A stretch of DNA of 64,000 nucleotides from CATQGW01 sp965242565. GTDB taxonomy: Bacteria; Chloroflexota; Dehalococcoidia; Bin125. Within the stretch, counting starts at the first letter, position 1; every line of letters begins with the position of its first letter. This document shows positions 25,113-34,126 of the stretch, one piece after another. A model generated the notes under the pieces. The model made no database searches and had not been told where the DNA came from. It saw only the letters and a program-made list of their open reading frames with translations. The position numbers and the translations under genes are program-made. The stretch covers positions 2,542,001-2,606,000 of the forward strand of contig OZ251457.1 of NCBI GenBank assembly GCA_965242565.1. The letters run 5' to 3'.

Positions 25113-27737
25113 ATGCGTGCATTTCCAGGTCTGGCGGTCGCGGCCGCCGCGCTGCTGCTTGCGGCGCTCATTGGCTCGCTCGGCATCGGGCAGACCGCCG
25201 CGCAATCAGGCCCCGGCGAAGAGCAAATCAGCGTCCGCATCGTCGCCCGCAACGCCGACAACGACCGCGTCGAACTCGGCCTGATCGAGGACGGCCGAAG
25301 CGCCGACGGCGCGATCCTGCCGAGCGCCCGCTTCCTCAGCTGGGCGATCATCGACGCGGCCGACGTCACCGACTGGCGCTACAGCTCAGCCGTCGAAATC
25401 GGCGGCGGCGAGCGCGGCGCAACGGTGCGCATCGCCGCCCGCGGCCTGCGCGGCGACCGCATCGAGCTCGCCCTCCAGCGGCGCGGTGCCGACGGCGAAT
25501 GGAGCGACCTGCCCGCGCCGCAGTCGCGCTTCTTCACACGCGCAACCACCCACACCCGCTGGCTGCGCAGCTCGCCCATCCAGGTCGCAGCCGACCCGCC
25601 GCCCGCCAGCCAGTCCCCGGGCCCGGTCGCCGTTGTCACCGAGCAGCCCCCCGTCATCGACACCGTCAACTGCGAACCCGACGCCCCCGCTGTCGGCGAA
25701 ACCATCACCTGCTCCGCCGACTTGGGCGGCGGCGAGCCGGACTCCTGGGCCTGGAGCGGCGGCGGCGACCCCGCCGAAGGCGAAGAAGCGAGCTTCACCA
25801 CATCGTTCACTTCTATGGGCGACCAGACCATCTCGCTCACCGTCGCCAACACCCTCGGCGACGCCTCCGCCTCCACCACATTCACCGTCCAGGAAGCTCC
25901 GGCGGATGAGGAGCTGCAAGCGCCCGTCATCGACGCCGTCAGCTGCAAGCCCACCGCGCCCGTCGTCGACGAGACCATCACCTGCTCGGCAAACCTGAGC
26001 GGCGGCGCGCCGGCTTCCTGGGCTTGGCAGACCGCCAACGGCAGCGGCGCCGAGGCCGACCACTCCACCACCTTCAGCAAGGCCGGCGACTACGCCGTCT
26101 CGCTCACCGTGTCCAACGCCGCCGGCAGCGCCGACGCCTCGATCACGCTCACCGTTTTCGACGAGCTGCAACCTCCGACAATTGACGACATCGACTGCGC
26201 CCCCTCCTCCCCGGTGGTTGGCGAAGACGTAACTTGCACCGCCACACTCAGCGGCGGCTCGCCGGCTTCCTGGGCTTGGAGCGACGGGAGCGACAACGGC
26301 GACGGCGACAGCTACACGACCAGTTTCAGCGAACCGGGCGACTACACCGTCTCGCTCACCGTTGCCAACGACGCCGGCGACGCGACGCAATCAACCACCG
26401 TCGCTGTTCAAGAGCCTCCCCCGCCGCCACCGACCATCGACAGCCTCAGCTGCTCCGCCCAACTCGACGGCGTGGTCCGCTGCTCCGCCGTGGTCGGCAA
26501 CGACGGCCCGCCCGTCTCCTACGCCTGGAGCGGCGGCGGCGACCCCGCCACCGTCTCCAACGCCGAATTCGTTACCTCGTTCGACTCCGTTGGCGACCGT
26601 ACCATCTTGCTCACCGTCTCGAACGACGGCGGCAGCACTTCCGACTCGACCACTGTCGCCGTCACGCAGGCTATCCAGCCCCCCGCCCTCAACGGCATCA
26701 ACTGCTCCCCCGACTCGCCCGCCGTCAACGACACCGTCACCTGCTCCGCCGACCTGAGCGGCGGCCAGCCGGACTTCTACACCTGGCGCGGCGGCGGCGA
26801 TCCGCCCGGCGGCGGCAGCGCGAGCTTCACCACCACCTTCACCTCTGCCGGCGACCGCACTATCACGCTCAAGGTCTCCAACATCGTCGGCGACGACTCC
26901 GACTCAACCGATGTCAGCGTCAAGGGCCTCATGCGCGAGCCGGTCCTCGACGGCATCTCCTGCTTGCCCAACCCTCCCACCGTCGGCCAGACCGTCACTT
27001 GCTCTGCCATCCTGGGCGGCGGCCCGCCCACCGCCTACACCTGGGGAACTTGGGGCGAAGGCGACCCCGCCTCCGGCAGCGACGCAACCTTTACCACCAC
27101 CTTCGCCACCGCCGGCAACCGGACCGTCACGCTCCAGGTCGCCAACGAGCACGGCAGCAGCATCACGCACACATTCTCCTTCGTGGTCTTGAAGGCGCTG
27201 CAAGCGCCGGTCGTCGACAGCGTCAGCTGCGAACCCGTCTCCCCCACCGTCGGCCAGACCGTCACCTGCACCGGCATCGTCAGCGGCGGCGAACCCTCAA
27301 CCTACGCTTGGACCGCGGTTGGCGGCGACCCCACCTCCGTCCCCAGCGGCGAGACCTACACCACATCGTTCAGCGAGCAGGGCAGCAAGAAAGTCACCTT
27401 CACCGTGATGAACGCCGCCGGCACCCACTCGAAATCGACCACCGTCACCGTCCAACCCCTTCGACTCGCGCCGGTCATCGACAACATCAGCTGCGAACCC
27501 GCCCCCGCCGCCACCGGCCAGACCGTCACCTGCTCCGCCAACCTAAGCGGCGGCCAGCCCGACTCCTACGCCTGGAGCGGCGGCGGCCAACCCGACTCCG
27601 GCAGCGACGCAACCTTCACCACCACCTTCGCCACCGCCGGCAACCGGACCATCACGCTCACCGTCGCCAACACCGCCGGCAGCGCCACCGACACACTCCC
27701 CATCAACATCGCCGACACAATCACCATCGTGGGCTAG
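25113..27737 (+). CDS. Secreted protein with eight PKD-like repeats (protein B)
   Basis: 874 residues. Signal peptide about 1-30 (AVAAAALLLAALIGSLGIG then TAAQ). An N-terminal region of about 150 residues (VRIVARNADNDRVELGLIEDG) is followed from about residue 179 to the end by eight repeats of about 85 residues. The consensus is C-x-P-x-x-P-x-VG-x-TVTCSA-x-L-x-GG-x-P-x-x-Y-x-W, GGGDP, FTT-x-F-x-x-AG, and LTVAN-x-x-G. Seven repeats keep both cysteines 15-16 residues apart; repeat 4 shortens the segment. The fold is PKD/Ig-like, as in extracellular adhesins. It has no anchor. The ATG at 25113 has GGAGCGGAGGTG upstream. It probably follows protein A as a surface gene pair (103-bp gap). Confidence 0.78.
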   Translation: MRAFPGLAVAAAALLLAALIGSLGIGQTAAQSGPGEEQISVRIVARNADNDRVELGLIEDGRSADGAILPSARFLSWAIIDAADVTDWRYSSAVEIGGGERGATVRIAARGLRGDRIELALQRRGADGEWSDLPAPQSRFFTRATTHTRWLRSSPIQVAADPPPASQSPGPVAVVTEQPPVIDTVNCEPDAPAVGETITCSADLGGGEPDSWAWSGGGDPAEGEEASFTTSFTSMGDQTISLTVANTLGDASASTTFTVQEAPADEELQAPVIDAVSCKPTAPVVDETITCSANLSGGAPASWAWQTANGSGAEADHSTTFSKAGDYAVSLTVSNAAGSADASITLTVFDELQPPTIDDIDCAPSSPVVGEDVTCTATLSGGSPASWAWSDGSDNGDGDSYTTSFSEPGDYTVSLTVANDAGDATQSTTVAVQEPPPPPPTIDSLSCSAQLDGVVRCSAVVGNDGPPVSYAWSGGGDPATVSNAEFVTSFDSVGDRTILLTVSNDGGSTSDSTTVAVTQAIQPPALNGINCSPDSPAVNDTVTCSADLSGGQPDFYTWRGGGDPPGGGSASFTTTFTSAGDRTITLKVSNIVGDDSDSTDVSVKGLMREPVLDGISCLPNPPTVGQTVTCSAILGGGPPTAYTWGTWGEGDPASGSDATFTTTFATAGNRTVTLQVANEHGSSITHTFSFVVLKALQAPVVDSVSCEPVSPTVGQTVTCTGIVSGGEPSTYAWTAVGGDPTSVPSGETYTTSFSEQGSKKVTFTVMNAAGTHSKSTTVTVQPLRLAPVIDNISCEPAPAATGQTVTCSANLSGGQPDSYAWSGGGQPDSGSDATFTTTFATAGNRTITLTVANTAGSATDTLPINIADTITIVG

Positions 27738-27814
27738 TGCCCGCTGCAAAACCGACCACCGTCAACATCCAACCGTCCGCACCAGCCGAATAGGGCGCAG
27801 GCAGCAGTCCAGCG

Positions 27815-28093
27815 TCAATCGTCGCTGGGGCGCGGGTAGTTGTCGTAGATCACCTCGCGCGGCCCGAAGTCTTCAACCTCATACTCGCCGGGTCCGGGCA
27901 GCGGACGCAGGATCACGCGCCACCCGCCGACCCTCAACGAATACAGCTCCCCCACACCCTGCATGAGCTTCACATCCGCCCTCCAGCGACCGTCAATGTA
28001 TTTCGCCACTGCATTCAACTCGCGCTTGATCGAAGGATGCGCATGCCGCAGTCGCGCGCGCACTGCTGGCGTCCAGATCACACGACGACGCAT
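27815..28093 (-). CDS. RelE/ParE-like toxin (third module)
   Basis: 92 residues. RRRVIWTPAVRARLRHAHPSIK then KYIDGRWRADVKLMQGV and ELYSLRVGGWRVILRP, the RelE/ParE arrangement of two helices and a beta-sheet with the L-R-V-G-x-W/Y-R core. It is 8 bp downstream of an acidic gene on the same strand, the antitoxin-first order also found in the two other modules of this window. Confidence 0.75.
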   Translation of the reverse strand: MRRRVIWTPAVRARLRHAHPSIKRELNAVAKYIDGRWRADVKLMQGVGELYSLRVGGWRVILRPLPGPGEYEVEDFGPREVIYDNYPRPSDD

Positions 28094-28101
28094 CAGGAGC
28101 G

Positions 28102-28500
28102 CTACTCGCTCAACGGTTCTAGGCCATTTGCCTCTTCGTAGGCGCCGATCTCATCCTCGAACTCCGCCCAAAATTCGTCGTTCGAGAGGTAGGGACCGTC
28201 GCGACGCCGATTTACGGCCATGATCCGCACCGCGCACCAGAGCTCGTGGGCGTCCTCTTCCGGCGAGCCGTCGTCGATGTAGCCGGGCGGCTTCTGCACG
28301 TTGCCGCCGCCGAGCCGCTCGGTCGGCTCCGGCTCGCCCAGCCGGCGGCAAACCTCAGCGTAAATCTCGTGCAGCTCCGCGTAGAAGCGATCGAGCGGTG
28401 GACGCTCGCGACGCGTCCTGGTCAGCAGCTCATCGAGCGCCTCAACCAGATCCGTCGCCGCCTCGCCCTCAGCCAACCTCCGCGTCGCATCCGTCGTCAT
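28102..28500 (-). CDS. Hypothetical acidic protein, putative partner of the RelE-like gene
   Basis: 132 residues from ATG 28500 with GGGGAGGG upstream. It contains LVEALDELLTRTRRERPPLDRF and later DAHELWCAVRIMAVNRRRDG; the ends are acidic. I do not recognise the family. It is larger than a typical antitoxin, so it may be a regulator or unrelated. The 8-bp spacing from the RelE-like gene is the only functional hint. The extension to 28608 runs into the dapA promoter and is rejected. Confidence 0.5.
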   Translation of the reverse strand: MTTDATRRLAEGEAATDLVEALDELLTRTRRERPPLDRFYAELHEIYAEVCRRLGEPEPTERLGGGNVQKPPGYIDDGSPEEDAHELWCAVRIMAVNRRRDGPYLSNDEFWAEFEDEIGAYEEANGLEPLSE

Positions 28501-28597
28501 CGCCGCGCCCTCCCCTACGCCGCTCAGACTACCGAATCCCCGCGCGAAACCTTGTAGCCTTGCCTGCGGGAGACTCGAACGACGGAAGGCTCGGATC

Positions 28598-29518
28598 ATG
28601 ACCAACACCTCACCCAGAGCGGACTGGGGACGCCTCTACACCGCGATGGTCACGCCCATGCGCGAAGACGGCGCAATCGATGTGGAACAGGCCCAGGCGC
28701 TCGCCGTCGCCCTGATCGAGAACGGCTCCGACGGCGTCGTCGTCGCCGGCACCACCGGCGAATCGCCCACCCTCACCCACGAAGAGGAGCGCGTGCTCTT
28801 CCGCGAACTGCTCCCCGTCGTGCATGATCTCGACGCCACCCTGATCGCAGGGACGGGCTCCAACAGCACCGCGACCGCCGTGGAAGCGTCCGAGCGCGCC
28901 GCCGAAATCGGCGTCGACGGCCTGCTCCAGGTCGTGCCCTACTACAACAAGCCCTCGCAGGAGGGCCTCTATCAGCACTTCCGCGCCGTCGCCGACGCCG
29001 TCGAAACGCCGATCATGCTCTACAACGTGCCCGGCCGCACCGGTGCCAACATGACCGCCGCCACCCAGGTCCGGCTGGCCGAGGACTGCCCCAACATCGC
29101 CGGCGTCAAAGAGGCCAGCGGCGACCTTGAGCAGATCGCCGAGATCATCCGCTCCGCCCCGCCCGAGTTCCGCGTCTGGAGCGGCAACGACGGCGACAAC
29201 CTCGCCATCCTCTCAATGGGCGGCTACGGCGCAGTCTCCGTCCTCTCCCACCTCGTCGGCAGCCAAACCCGGGCGATGTACGACGCCTGGGAAGCGGGCG
29301 ACAGCGCGAAAGCGGGCGAAATCCAGGTCCGGCTCGCCCCGCTCGTCAAAGCCATGTTCCTCGTCGGCAACCCCGTCCCGGTCAAGTGGGCGCTCAACGA
29401 AGTCGGCTTCCGCGTCGGCCCGCCCCGCCCACCGCTGGTCGAGCCCGACGACGCGATCCAAGAGCAGATCCGCGCCGTGCTCGCCAACACCGGGCTCGAC
29501 CCGATCGCCGCCGACTGA
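28598..29518 (+). CDS. dapA: 4-hydroxy-tetrahydrodipicolinate synthase
   Basis: 306 residues, TIM-barrel aldolase. GTTGESPTLTHEE is the phosphate/pyruvate-binding loop, VPYYNKPSQEGLYQHF contains the catalytic Tyr, LYNVPGRTGANM supplies Arg, and the Schiff-base Lys is in GVKEASGDL. It condenses pyruvate with aspartate semialdehyde. It is separated from asd-dapB by an accessory block and divergent from the third toxin-like pair. The following small gene starts 7 bp after its stop. Confidence 0.95.
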   Translation: MTNTSPRADWGRLYTAMVTPMREDGAIDVEQAQALAVALIENGSDGVVVAGTTGESPTLTHEEERVLFRELLPVVHDLDATLIAGTGSNSTATAVEASERAAEIGVDGLLQVVPYYNKPSQEGLYQHFRAVADAVETPIMLYNVPGRTGANMTAATQVRLAEDCPNIAGVKEASGDLEQIAEIIRSAPPEFRVWSGNDGDNLAILSMGGYGAVSVLSHLVGSQTRAMYDAWEAGDSAKAGEIQVRLAPLVKAMFLVGNPVPVKWALNEVGFRVGPPRPPLVEPDDAIQEQIRAVLANTGLDPIAAD

Positions 29519-29525
29519 GCCCGCG

Positions 29526-30056
29526 GTGCCCACTCCCGACGCCGAGGCCTACGGCTACGCGCTGCTGCTCACCCGCCGCCAACTCACCCAGGCGCTGGCA
29601 GGCGCGCCGGAAGCGATGCTCGATCGCCCCACGCCGGACGCGGGCGCTGAGCCGGCGACGCTCCGCGCCTGCGCCGAGCGCGCCTGCCAGCGCGAGCGCT
29701 GGTGGCTCTGGCCCCGCGAACTGCCCCCGCCCCGACTCCCGCCGCCCGAAAACCTCTCCGACACGCTCTACGCGCTCGTCCGCCACCGCACTCCAACCGA
29801 AGAGGTGCTGATGTCCGCCACTGCCGACGACCTCGCTGCCGCCTGGTACACCGCCGATCGACAGGCCGTCACGCCTAGGCGAATCAGCCTGGCCGACTCG
29901 CTGCGCGCGCTGGCCGAGGAAGAGCTGGAGCTCGGCGCAACGGCGCTCAACCTCCGTGCCGCGCTCGATCCGCACTGGAGCGAGCCGCCCGACCTGCGCG
30001 AGCGCGCCGCCGCCGCAGTCGCCCGCCTCGCCGAGGCCGACGCATCCGTCCAATAG
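29526..30056 (+). CDS. Hypothetical protein downstream of dapA
   Basis: 176 residues from GTG 29526, 7 bp after the dapA stop; no strong SD, so translation is probably coupled. ALLLTRRQLTQALAGAPEAM and CAERACQRERWWLWPRELPP are helical and loosely resemble the first helices of DinB-type four-helix bundles, but no metal-binding histidine triad is visible. I do not assign a function. Composition matches its neighbours. Confidence 0.55.
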   Translation: MPTPDAEAYGYALLLTRRQLTQALAGAPEAMLDRPTPDAGAEPATLRACAERACQRERWWLWPRELPPPRLPPPENLSDTLYALVRHRTPTEEVLMSATADDLAAAWYTADRQAVTPRRISLADSLRALAEEELELGATALNLRAALDPHWSEPPDLRERAAAAVARLAEADASVQ

Positions 30057-30101
30057 CCTGCAATCACCGCCCCGAGCGCCATCAGCAGAACAGGCCGCCC
30101 C

Positions 30102-31661
30102 ATGAGCTGGGAACCCGAAATCGAAGAACTGCAACGCCGCCGCAAGCTGGCCAAAGCGCGCGGCGGACCTGAAGGCGTCGAACGTCAGCGACGCCGCGGC
30201 AAGCTGCTCGTCAACGAGCGCATCGACGGCCTCGCCGACCCCGGCAGCTTCCGCGAGTTCTGGAGCCTCGCCGGCCACGCCGCCTACGACGAACGCGGCG
30301 AGCTCGCCGCGTTCACCCCCAAAGGTTCAATGGAAGGCTTCTGCAAAGTCGACGGGCGCAAAATCGTCGTCAGCGCCGGCGACTTCACCGTGCGCGGCGG
30401 TTCCGGCACCGGCTCCCACGACGGCCTCGGCCGCGAGCTCGCCTCCAACCAGCGCGCGCTCGAATGGCGCCTGCCCTACGTCCGCCTGCTCGACGCCGCC
30501 GGCGGCAGCGTCCGCGGCTTCGAGGAAATCGGCCGCACCTACCTGCCCGACGGCAACCAGTGGTCCACCCTCGATATGGACCTCCTCCGCTCCTCGCCCG
30601 TCGTCTCCGCCGTCATGGGTTCCGTCGCCGGACTCCCCGCCGTCAACGCCTGCATGGCCCACTTCACTCTGATGGTCAAAGGCATCAGCCAGCTCTTCCC
30701 CGGCGGCCCACCCGTCGTCCGCGCCGCGCTCGGCTACGACATCAGCAAGGAAGACCTCGGCGACGAGCGCGTCCATGTCTACCAGAGCGGCTCCGTCGAC
30801 AACCTCGCCGAAACCGAGGAAGACGCCTTCCGCCAAATCCGCCAATGGCTCTCCTACCTGCCTGCCAACGTCTGGGAACTCCCGCCGCGCATCGAGCCGA
30901 CCGACGACCCCAACCGCCGCGACGAGCGCCTCCGCCGCCTCGTCCCCCGCGACCGGCGCCGCGCCTACGACGGACACAAGGCGATCAACTCCGTCGTCGA
31001 CCAGGGCTCGTTCTTCGAAATCGCCCCCTTCTACGGACGCGCCCGCATCACCGGACTGGCCCGTATCAACGGCTACGCCGTCGGCGTGATGGCCAACAAC
31101 CCCATCCACGCCGGCGGTTCAACCGACGTCGCCGGCGGCGAAAAGGTAATCCGTCTGATCCAGCTCTGCGACACCTTCCACCTGCCGCTGATCTCCTTCG
31201 CCGACGAGCCCGGCTTCATGGTCGGCCTCGAATCCGAAAAGCAGGGCATCGAGCGCGCCGGCGCGCGGCTCGTGATCGCCACCTGCGAAAGCCGCATGCC
31301 CTGGCTGACCATCGTCATGGGCCGCGTCTTCGGTGTCGCCGGCCAGTGCCAGCACCGCCCCACCGGCATGTTCCAGCGCTACGCCTGGCCTTCCGCCCGC
31401 TGGGGCTCGATGCACATCGAGGGCGGCGCATCAGCCGCCTACCGCCGCGAGATCGACACCGCGGCAGATCCGGAAGCCAAGCGCGCCGAAATCGAAGATC
31501 GCCTGCGCCGCCTCGCCTCCCCCTTCCGCACCGCCGAAGCCACCGGCCAGGACATCATCGACCCCGCCGACACCCGCCGCGTCGCCGTCGAATTCGTCGA
31601 AGACGCCCAACCCATCCTCGCAACCCAACTCGGCCCCAGCCCCAACCCCTACCACCCCTAA
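30102..31661 (+). CDS. Acyl-CoA carboxylase carboxyltransferase subunit (propionyl-CoA carboxylase beta type)
   Basis: 519 residues, usual for the decarboxylase/carboxyltransferase family. The N-terminal half shows RRGKLLVNERIDGLADPGSF and GKIVVSAGDFTVRGGS-like substrate loop (VVSAGDFTVRGGSGTGSHDG). The C-terminal half shows NNPIHAGGSTDVAGGEK and ISFADEPGFMVGLESEKQGI. The enzyme moves carboxyl from biotin to an acyl-CoA or the reverse. No biotin carboxylase or carrier gene is adjacent, so the acyl substrate cannot be set; propionyl-CoA, methylmalonyl-CoA or a longer acyl-CoA are all possible. It follows the dapA-hypothetical pair by 45 bp. Confidence 0.85.
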   Translation: MSWEPEIEELQRRRKLAKARGGPEGVERQRRRGKLLVNERIDGLADPGSFREFWSLAGHAAYDERGELAAFTPKGSMEGFCKVDGRKIVVSAGDFTVRGGSGTGSHDGLGRELASNQRALEWRLPYVRLLDAAGGSVRGFEEIGRTYLPDGNQWSTLDMDLLRSSPVVSAVMGSVAGLPAVNACMAHFTLMVKGISQLFPGGPPVVRAALGYDISKEDLGDERVHVYQSGSVDNLAETEEDAFRQIRQWLSYLPANVWELPPRIEPTDDPNRRDERLRRLVPRDRRRAYDGHKAINSVVDQGSFFEIAPFYGRARITGLARINGYAVGVMANNPIHAGGSTDVAGGEKVIRLIQLCDTFHLPLISFADEPGFMVGLESEKQGIERAGARLVIATCESRMPWLTIVMGRVFGVAGQCQHRPTGMFQRYAWPSARWGSMHIEGGASAAYRREIDTAADPEAKRAEIEDRLRRLASPFRTAEATGQDIIDPADTRRVAVEFVEDAQPILATQLGPSPNPYHP

Positions 31662-31723
31662 CCCCTCCCTCCCTTCTCCACCGCACCCGCGCGCGCCCTC
31701 TCTGCCACACCCGCCCCCCTTCC

Positions 31724-31795
31724 GTCATACCCGCGCTTGTCGCGGAGCCTGCCCCCGGCCTGAACGGGGGTATCTCGACGTGAGCAGCACCAGCG
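31724..31795 (+). repeat. Dispersed palindrome, GTCATACCCGCG family, long form
   Basis: Begins GTCATACCCGCGCTTGTCGC, carries the insertion GAGCCTGCCCCCGGCC and closes with GGGGGTATCTCGACGTGAGC. ATACCC at the left pairs with GGGTAT at the right. It lies in the 211-bp gap between the carboxylase and the first lipoprotein. Similar copies are at 22189, 39818, 58672 and 61141. Confidence 0.7.
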
Positions 31796-31872
31796 TTGTA
31801 CTCCACTACCCCTCCGCCCGATCGGCGTACCGTTGACCACACAAGCGATCAACAAACAACGGAGGCGCGGCA

Positions 31873-33246
31873 ATGCGGACTCTCCCAATCACCCTCATCG
31901 CCGCCCTGATCGCCGTCCTCGCAACCGCCTGCGCCGACGAGCTCCCCAGCGCACCGCCCCAACCCGCGTTCGCCGAACTCTCCGAACTCGACCAGGCAGC
32001 CGCCAAACTGGAAGAGTGGCTCGCCCACCTCCGCTCCGTCCGCCTCGAAATCAGCGCGACCACCAACATCAACGCCGAGCGCGAAGACAACATGGCGCGA
32101 GTCTCTGCCACCGCCCTGATCACCCCCGACCGGTTCTACTTCTCCACTTGGGTCCGCAACCGCCAAATGCCCGATCCGCCCGGCCTGCATTTCGAGACGT
32201 TGGTCGCAGGCGACGCCGCGTACTCCCGCCGCTACGACGTCGACGGCTGGCTTGCCCAGCCCCTCACCGACCTGGACCGCCGCATCCTCGGAGTCGTCGC
32301 CCCAGGCGAGATATCCGCCGCCGACTGGTCCGAGCTGGAGAGCGCGAGTATCGCTCGCGCCGACCAGGACGGCCGCCCAGTCTGGCTGGTCGAGTACACC
32401 GCCGACCGCGCAGACCTGGCCCGCTTCCCCGACCTCGTGCCCGCCCTCACGACCGGCGCGATCGGCGCCTCAACCGCCGCCGCCATCTCCGATCCGCTCT
32501 CCGCAGCCGTGCGGCTCTGGATCGACCGCGAGAACGGCGCGCTGCTCCGCGCCGAAATCACCCAGCGCCTCAACACCAGCGGCAGCGGCCAGGACTTCGC
32601 AATCGCCTCCACTATCGAACTCGCCGCCTGGAACTCCCCGCTCGACATCCCCGTTCCCGAGCCGGCGCTAAACGAAGCCGAGTACCGAGCGCTGCTTGAG
32701 TCCAGCCGCTCGACCGGCACGCCCAACGTCAACACCGCCCAAATTCTCTACCGCACCCGCAACGAGTGGTTCACCGACGGCCGCGAAGCCGTCGCCCGCC
32801 AACGTGCCGTCGTCACCCTCAACGACGCCGAACGCCAGGTCGCCAACAACAAGACGATCACCGCCGCCGACCAGGCGCTGCCGCTTGTCGTGCTTGAGCT
32901 GCATTCGTCCAACTCCGCCTACAGCTGGCGCGGCAGCTCGGGCAGCTCCAACACCAACAGGCGCACCACGCTGGGCCTCAGCTTGAGCCGTGAGGCGGTC
33001 CGCGCCCATCAGGACCTCCTGATCACCGCCCTGCAAACGCAGCTCGACGACCTGCTCGAAGCGCCGCCCATCGTCGAGCGCCTCCTCTACTTCGATCTCA
33101 GCGCCTGCTTCGATCCCGACACCGGCCAGCTGATCGAGGGCGAAATCGATGCCGCCGCACTCACCTCGGCCGGCCAACTCGAGCTCCAAAGCACCATCAA
33201 AGTCGGCCCCGCCTCTCCCTACGCCAGCTGTCACGACCTGGGCTGA
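31873..33246 (+). CDS. Lipoprotein 1 of a tandem trio
   Basis: 457 residues. Signal peptide and lipobox LATAC with Cys20, followed by ADE. The pattern LEEWLAHLRSVRLEISATTN and then repeated beta strands (VSATALITPDRFYF, YSRRYDVDGWLAQPL) suggests a LppX/LprG- or LolA-like half-barrel lipid-binding fold. AAWNSPLDIPVPEP near 265 parallels the ends of the two following lipoproteins, but this protein continues for another 190 residues with a second, related-looking segment (YRTRNEWFTDGREAVARQ). It is probably membrane-anchored on the outer face. GGAGG precedes the ATG. Function unknown. Confidence 0.7.
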   Translation: MRTLPITLIAALIAVLATACADELPSAPPQPAFAELSELDQAAAKLEEWLAHLRSVRLEISATTNINAEREDNMARVSATALITPDRFYFSTWVRNRQMPDPPGLHFETLVAGDAAYSRRYDVDGWLAQPLTDLDRRILGVVAPGEISAADWSELESASIARADQDGRPVWLVEYTADRADLARFPDLVPALTTGAIGASTAAAISDPLSAAVRLWIDRENGALLRAEITQRLNTSGSGQDFAIASTIELAAWNSPLDIPVPEPALNEAEYRALLESSRSTGTPNVNTAQILYRTRNEWFTDGREAVARQRAVVTLNDAERQVANNKTITAADQALPLVVLELHSSNSAYSWRGSSGSSNTNRRTTLGLSLSREAVRAHQDLLITALQTQLDDLLEAPPIVERLLYFDLSACFDPDTGQLIEGEIDAAALTSAGQLELQSTIKVGPASPYASCHDLG

Positions 33247-33303
33247 CACTCGCCGCGATACGCTCCCAACGCCGCCTGAATTTGGCTGAACCAGGGAGCC
33301 GCA

Positions 33304-34080
33304 ATGCGGTTGCTCATCCTCGCTCTCGCCATCCTGCTCGCAGTAGCCGCCGCCTGCGCAGACGAACCCTCCGACGCGCCTCCGCCCGCCGCCGAACCCA
33401 ACAGCCCCGCAGCCGTCGCCCAACTCGTCCGCGAATGGGCCGCCGAGGTCCGCTCCCTCGAGCTGGAAATCGACGTCGAGGTGCGCCTCTTCGGCGCGCC
33501 GGCTCGCTTCGCTATGACCGTCGCCGCCGAAGGCGACGACTCCCACGCTGTCGTCTCAACCCCCGACGCAACCCAGGCCGAAAACGGCCGAGCTAGGCTC
33601 GAAGTCCTCACCCGCGGCGGCCGCACATTCACCCTCGAAGCGCCGCAGACCGCCTGGACCGAAGTAGAAGACGAAGAATTCTGGCTCGCCGGCATCAACC
33701 TTGAGCTGCTCGTCGGCGCAACCGCCTTCGACTGGTCGACCCTCGACGCCGTCGCAATCACGCTGGACGAACAAGAGGGGACCGAAGTCTGGATCGTCGA
33801 GTACACCTTCGAGCTCTCCGAAATCGACGCCGAAGGCATCGGCGGCGCGCTCGGACCCGCCGCCGCACTGCTGCTCCGCTCCGTCGAACTACCCACCCAA
33901 CTGCTCGGCGCGATCGAAGTCCGCACTGTCATCGCCCGCGACTCCGGCGCCCCCCTGCTCTCCGAAGTCGCCGTCGCTCTCGATGGCCCCGCCGGCGTCC
34001 AGCGCGACCGCGCCGTGGTCGCCGCCACCACTCTGACCGCCTGGAATCAACCCGTGCAGTTCCCCGAAATCAGCCCCTGA
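33304..34080 (+). CDS. Lipoprotein 2 of a tandem trio
   Basis: 258 residues. Lipobox VAAAC with Cys18, then ADEPSDAPPP. It has VAQLVREWAAEVRSLELEIDVEV, then VVAATTLTAWNQPVQFPEISP at the C-terminus. This end and the N-terminal helix-strand pattern are shared with lipoproteins 1 and 3, so the three are duplicated copies. The likely LppX/LprG- or LolA-like fold would bind a hydrophobic ligand at the membrane. It follows lipoprotein 1 by 57 bp and precedes lipoprotein 3 by 46 bp on the same strand, forming an operon. Function inferred only by fold resemblance. Confidence 0.7.
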   Translation: MRLLILALAILLAVAAACADEPSDAPPPAAEPNSPAAVAQLVREWAAEVRSLELEIDVEVRLFGAPARFAMTVAAEGDDSHAVVSTPDATQAENGRARLEVLTRGGRTFTLEAPQTAWTEVEDEEFWLAGINLELLVGATAFDWSTLDAVAITLDEQEGTEVWIVEYTFELSEIDAEGIGGALGPAAALLLRSVELPTQLLGAIEVRTVIARDSGAPLLSEVAVALDGPAGVQRDRAVVAATTLTAWNQPVQFPEISP

Positions 34081-34126
34081 ACCCGCCCGTGGGCGTACCG
34101 TAGAAGCAGAAGCGAGGGAGAACGGC

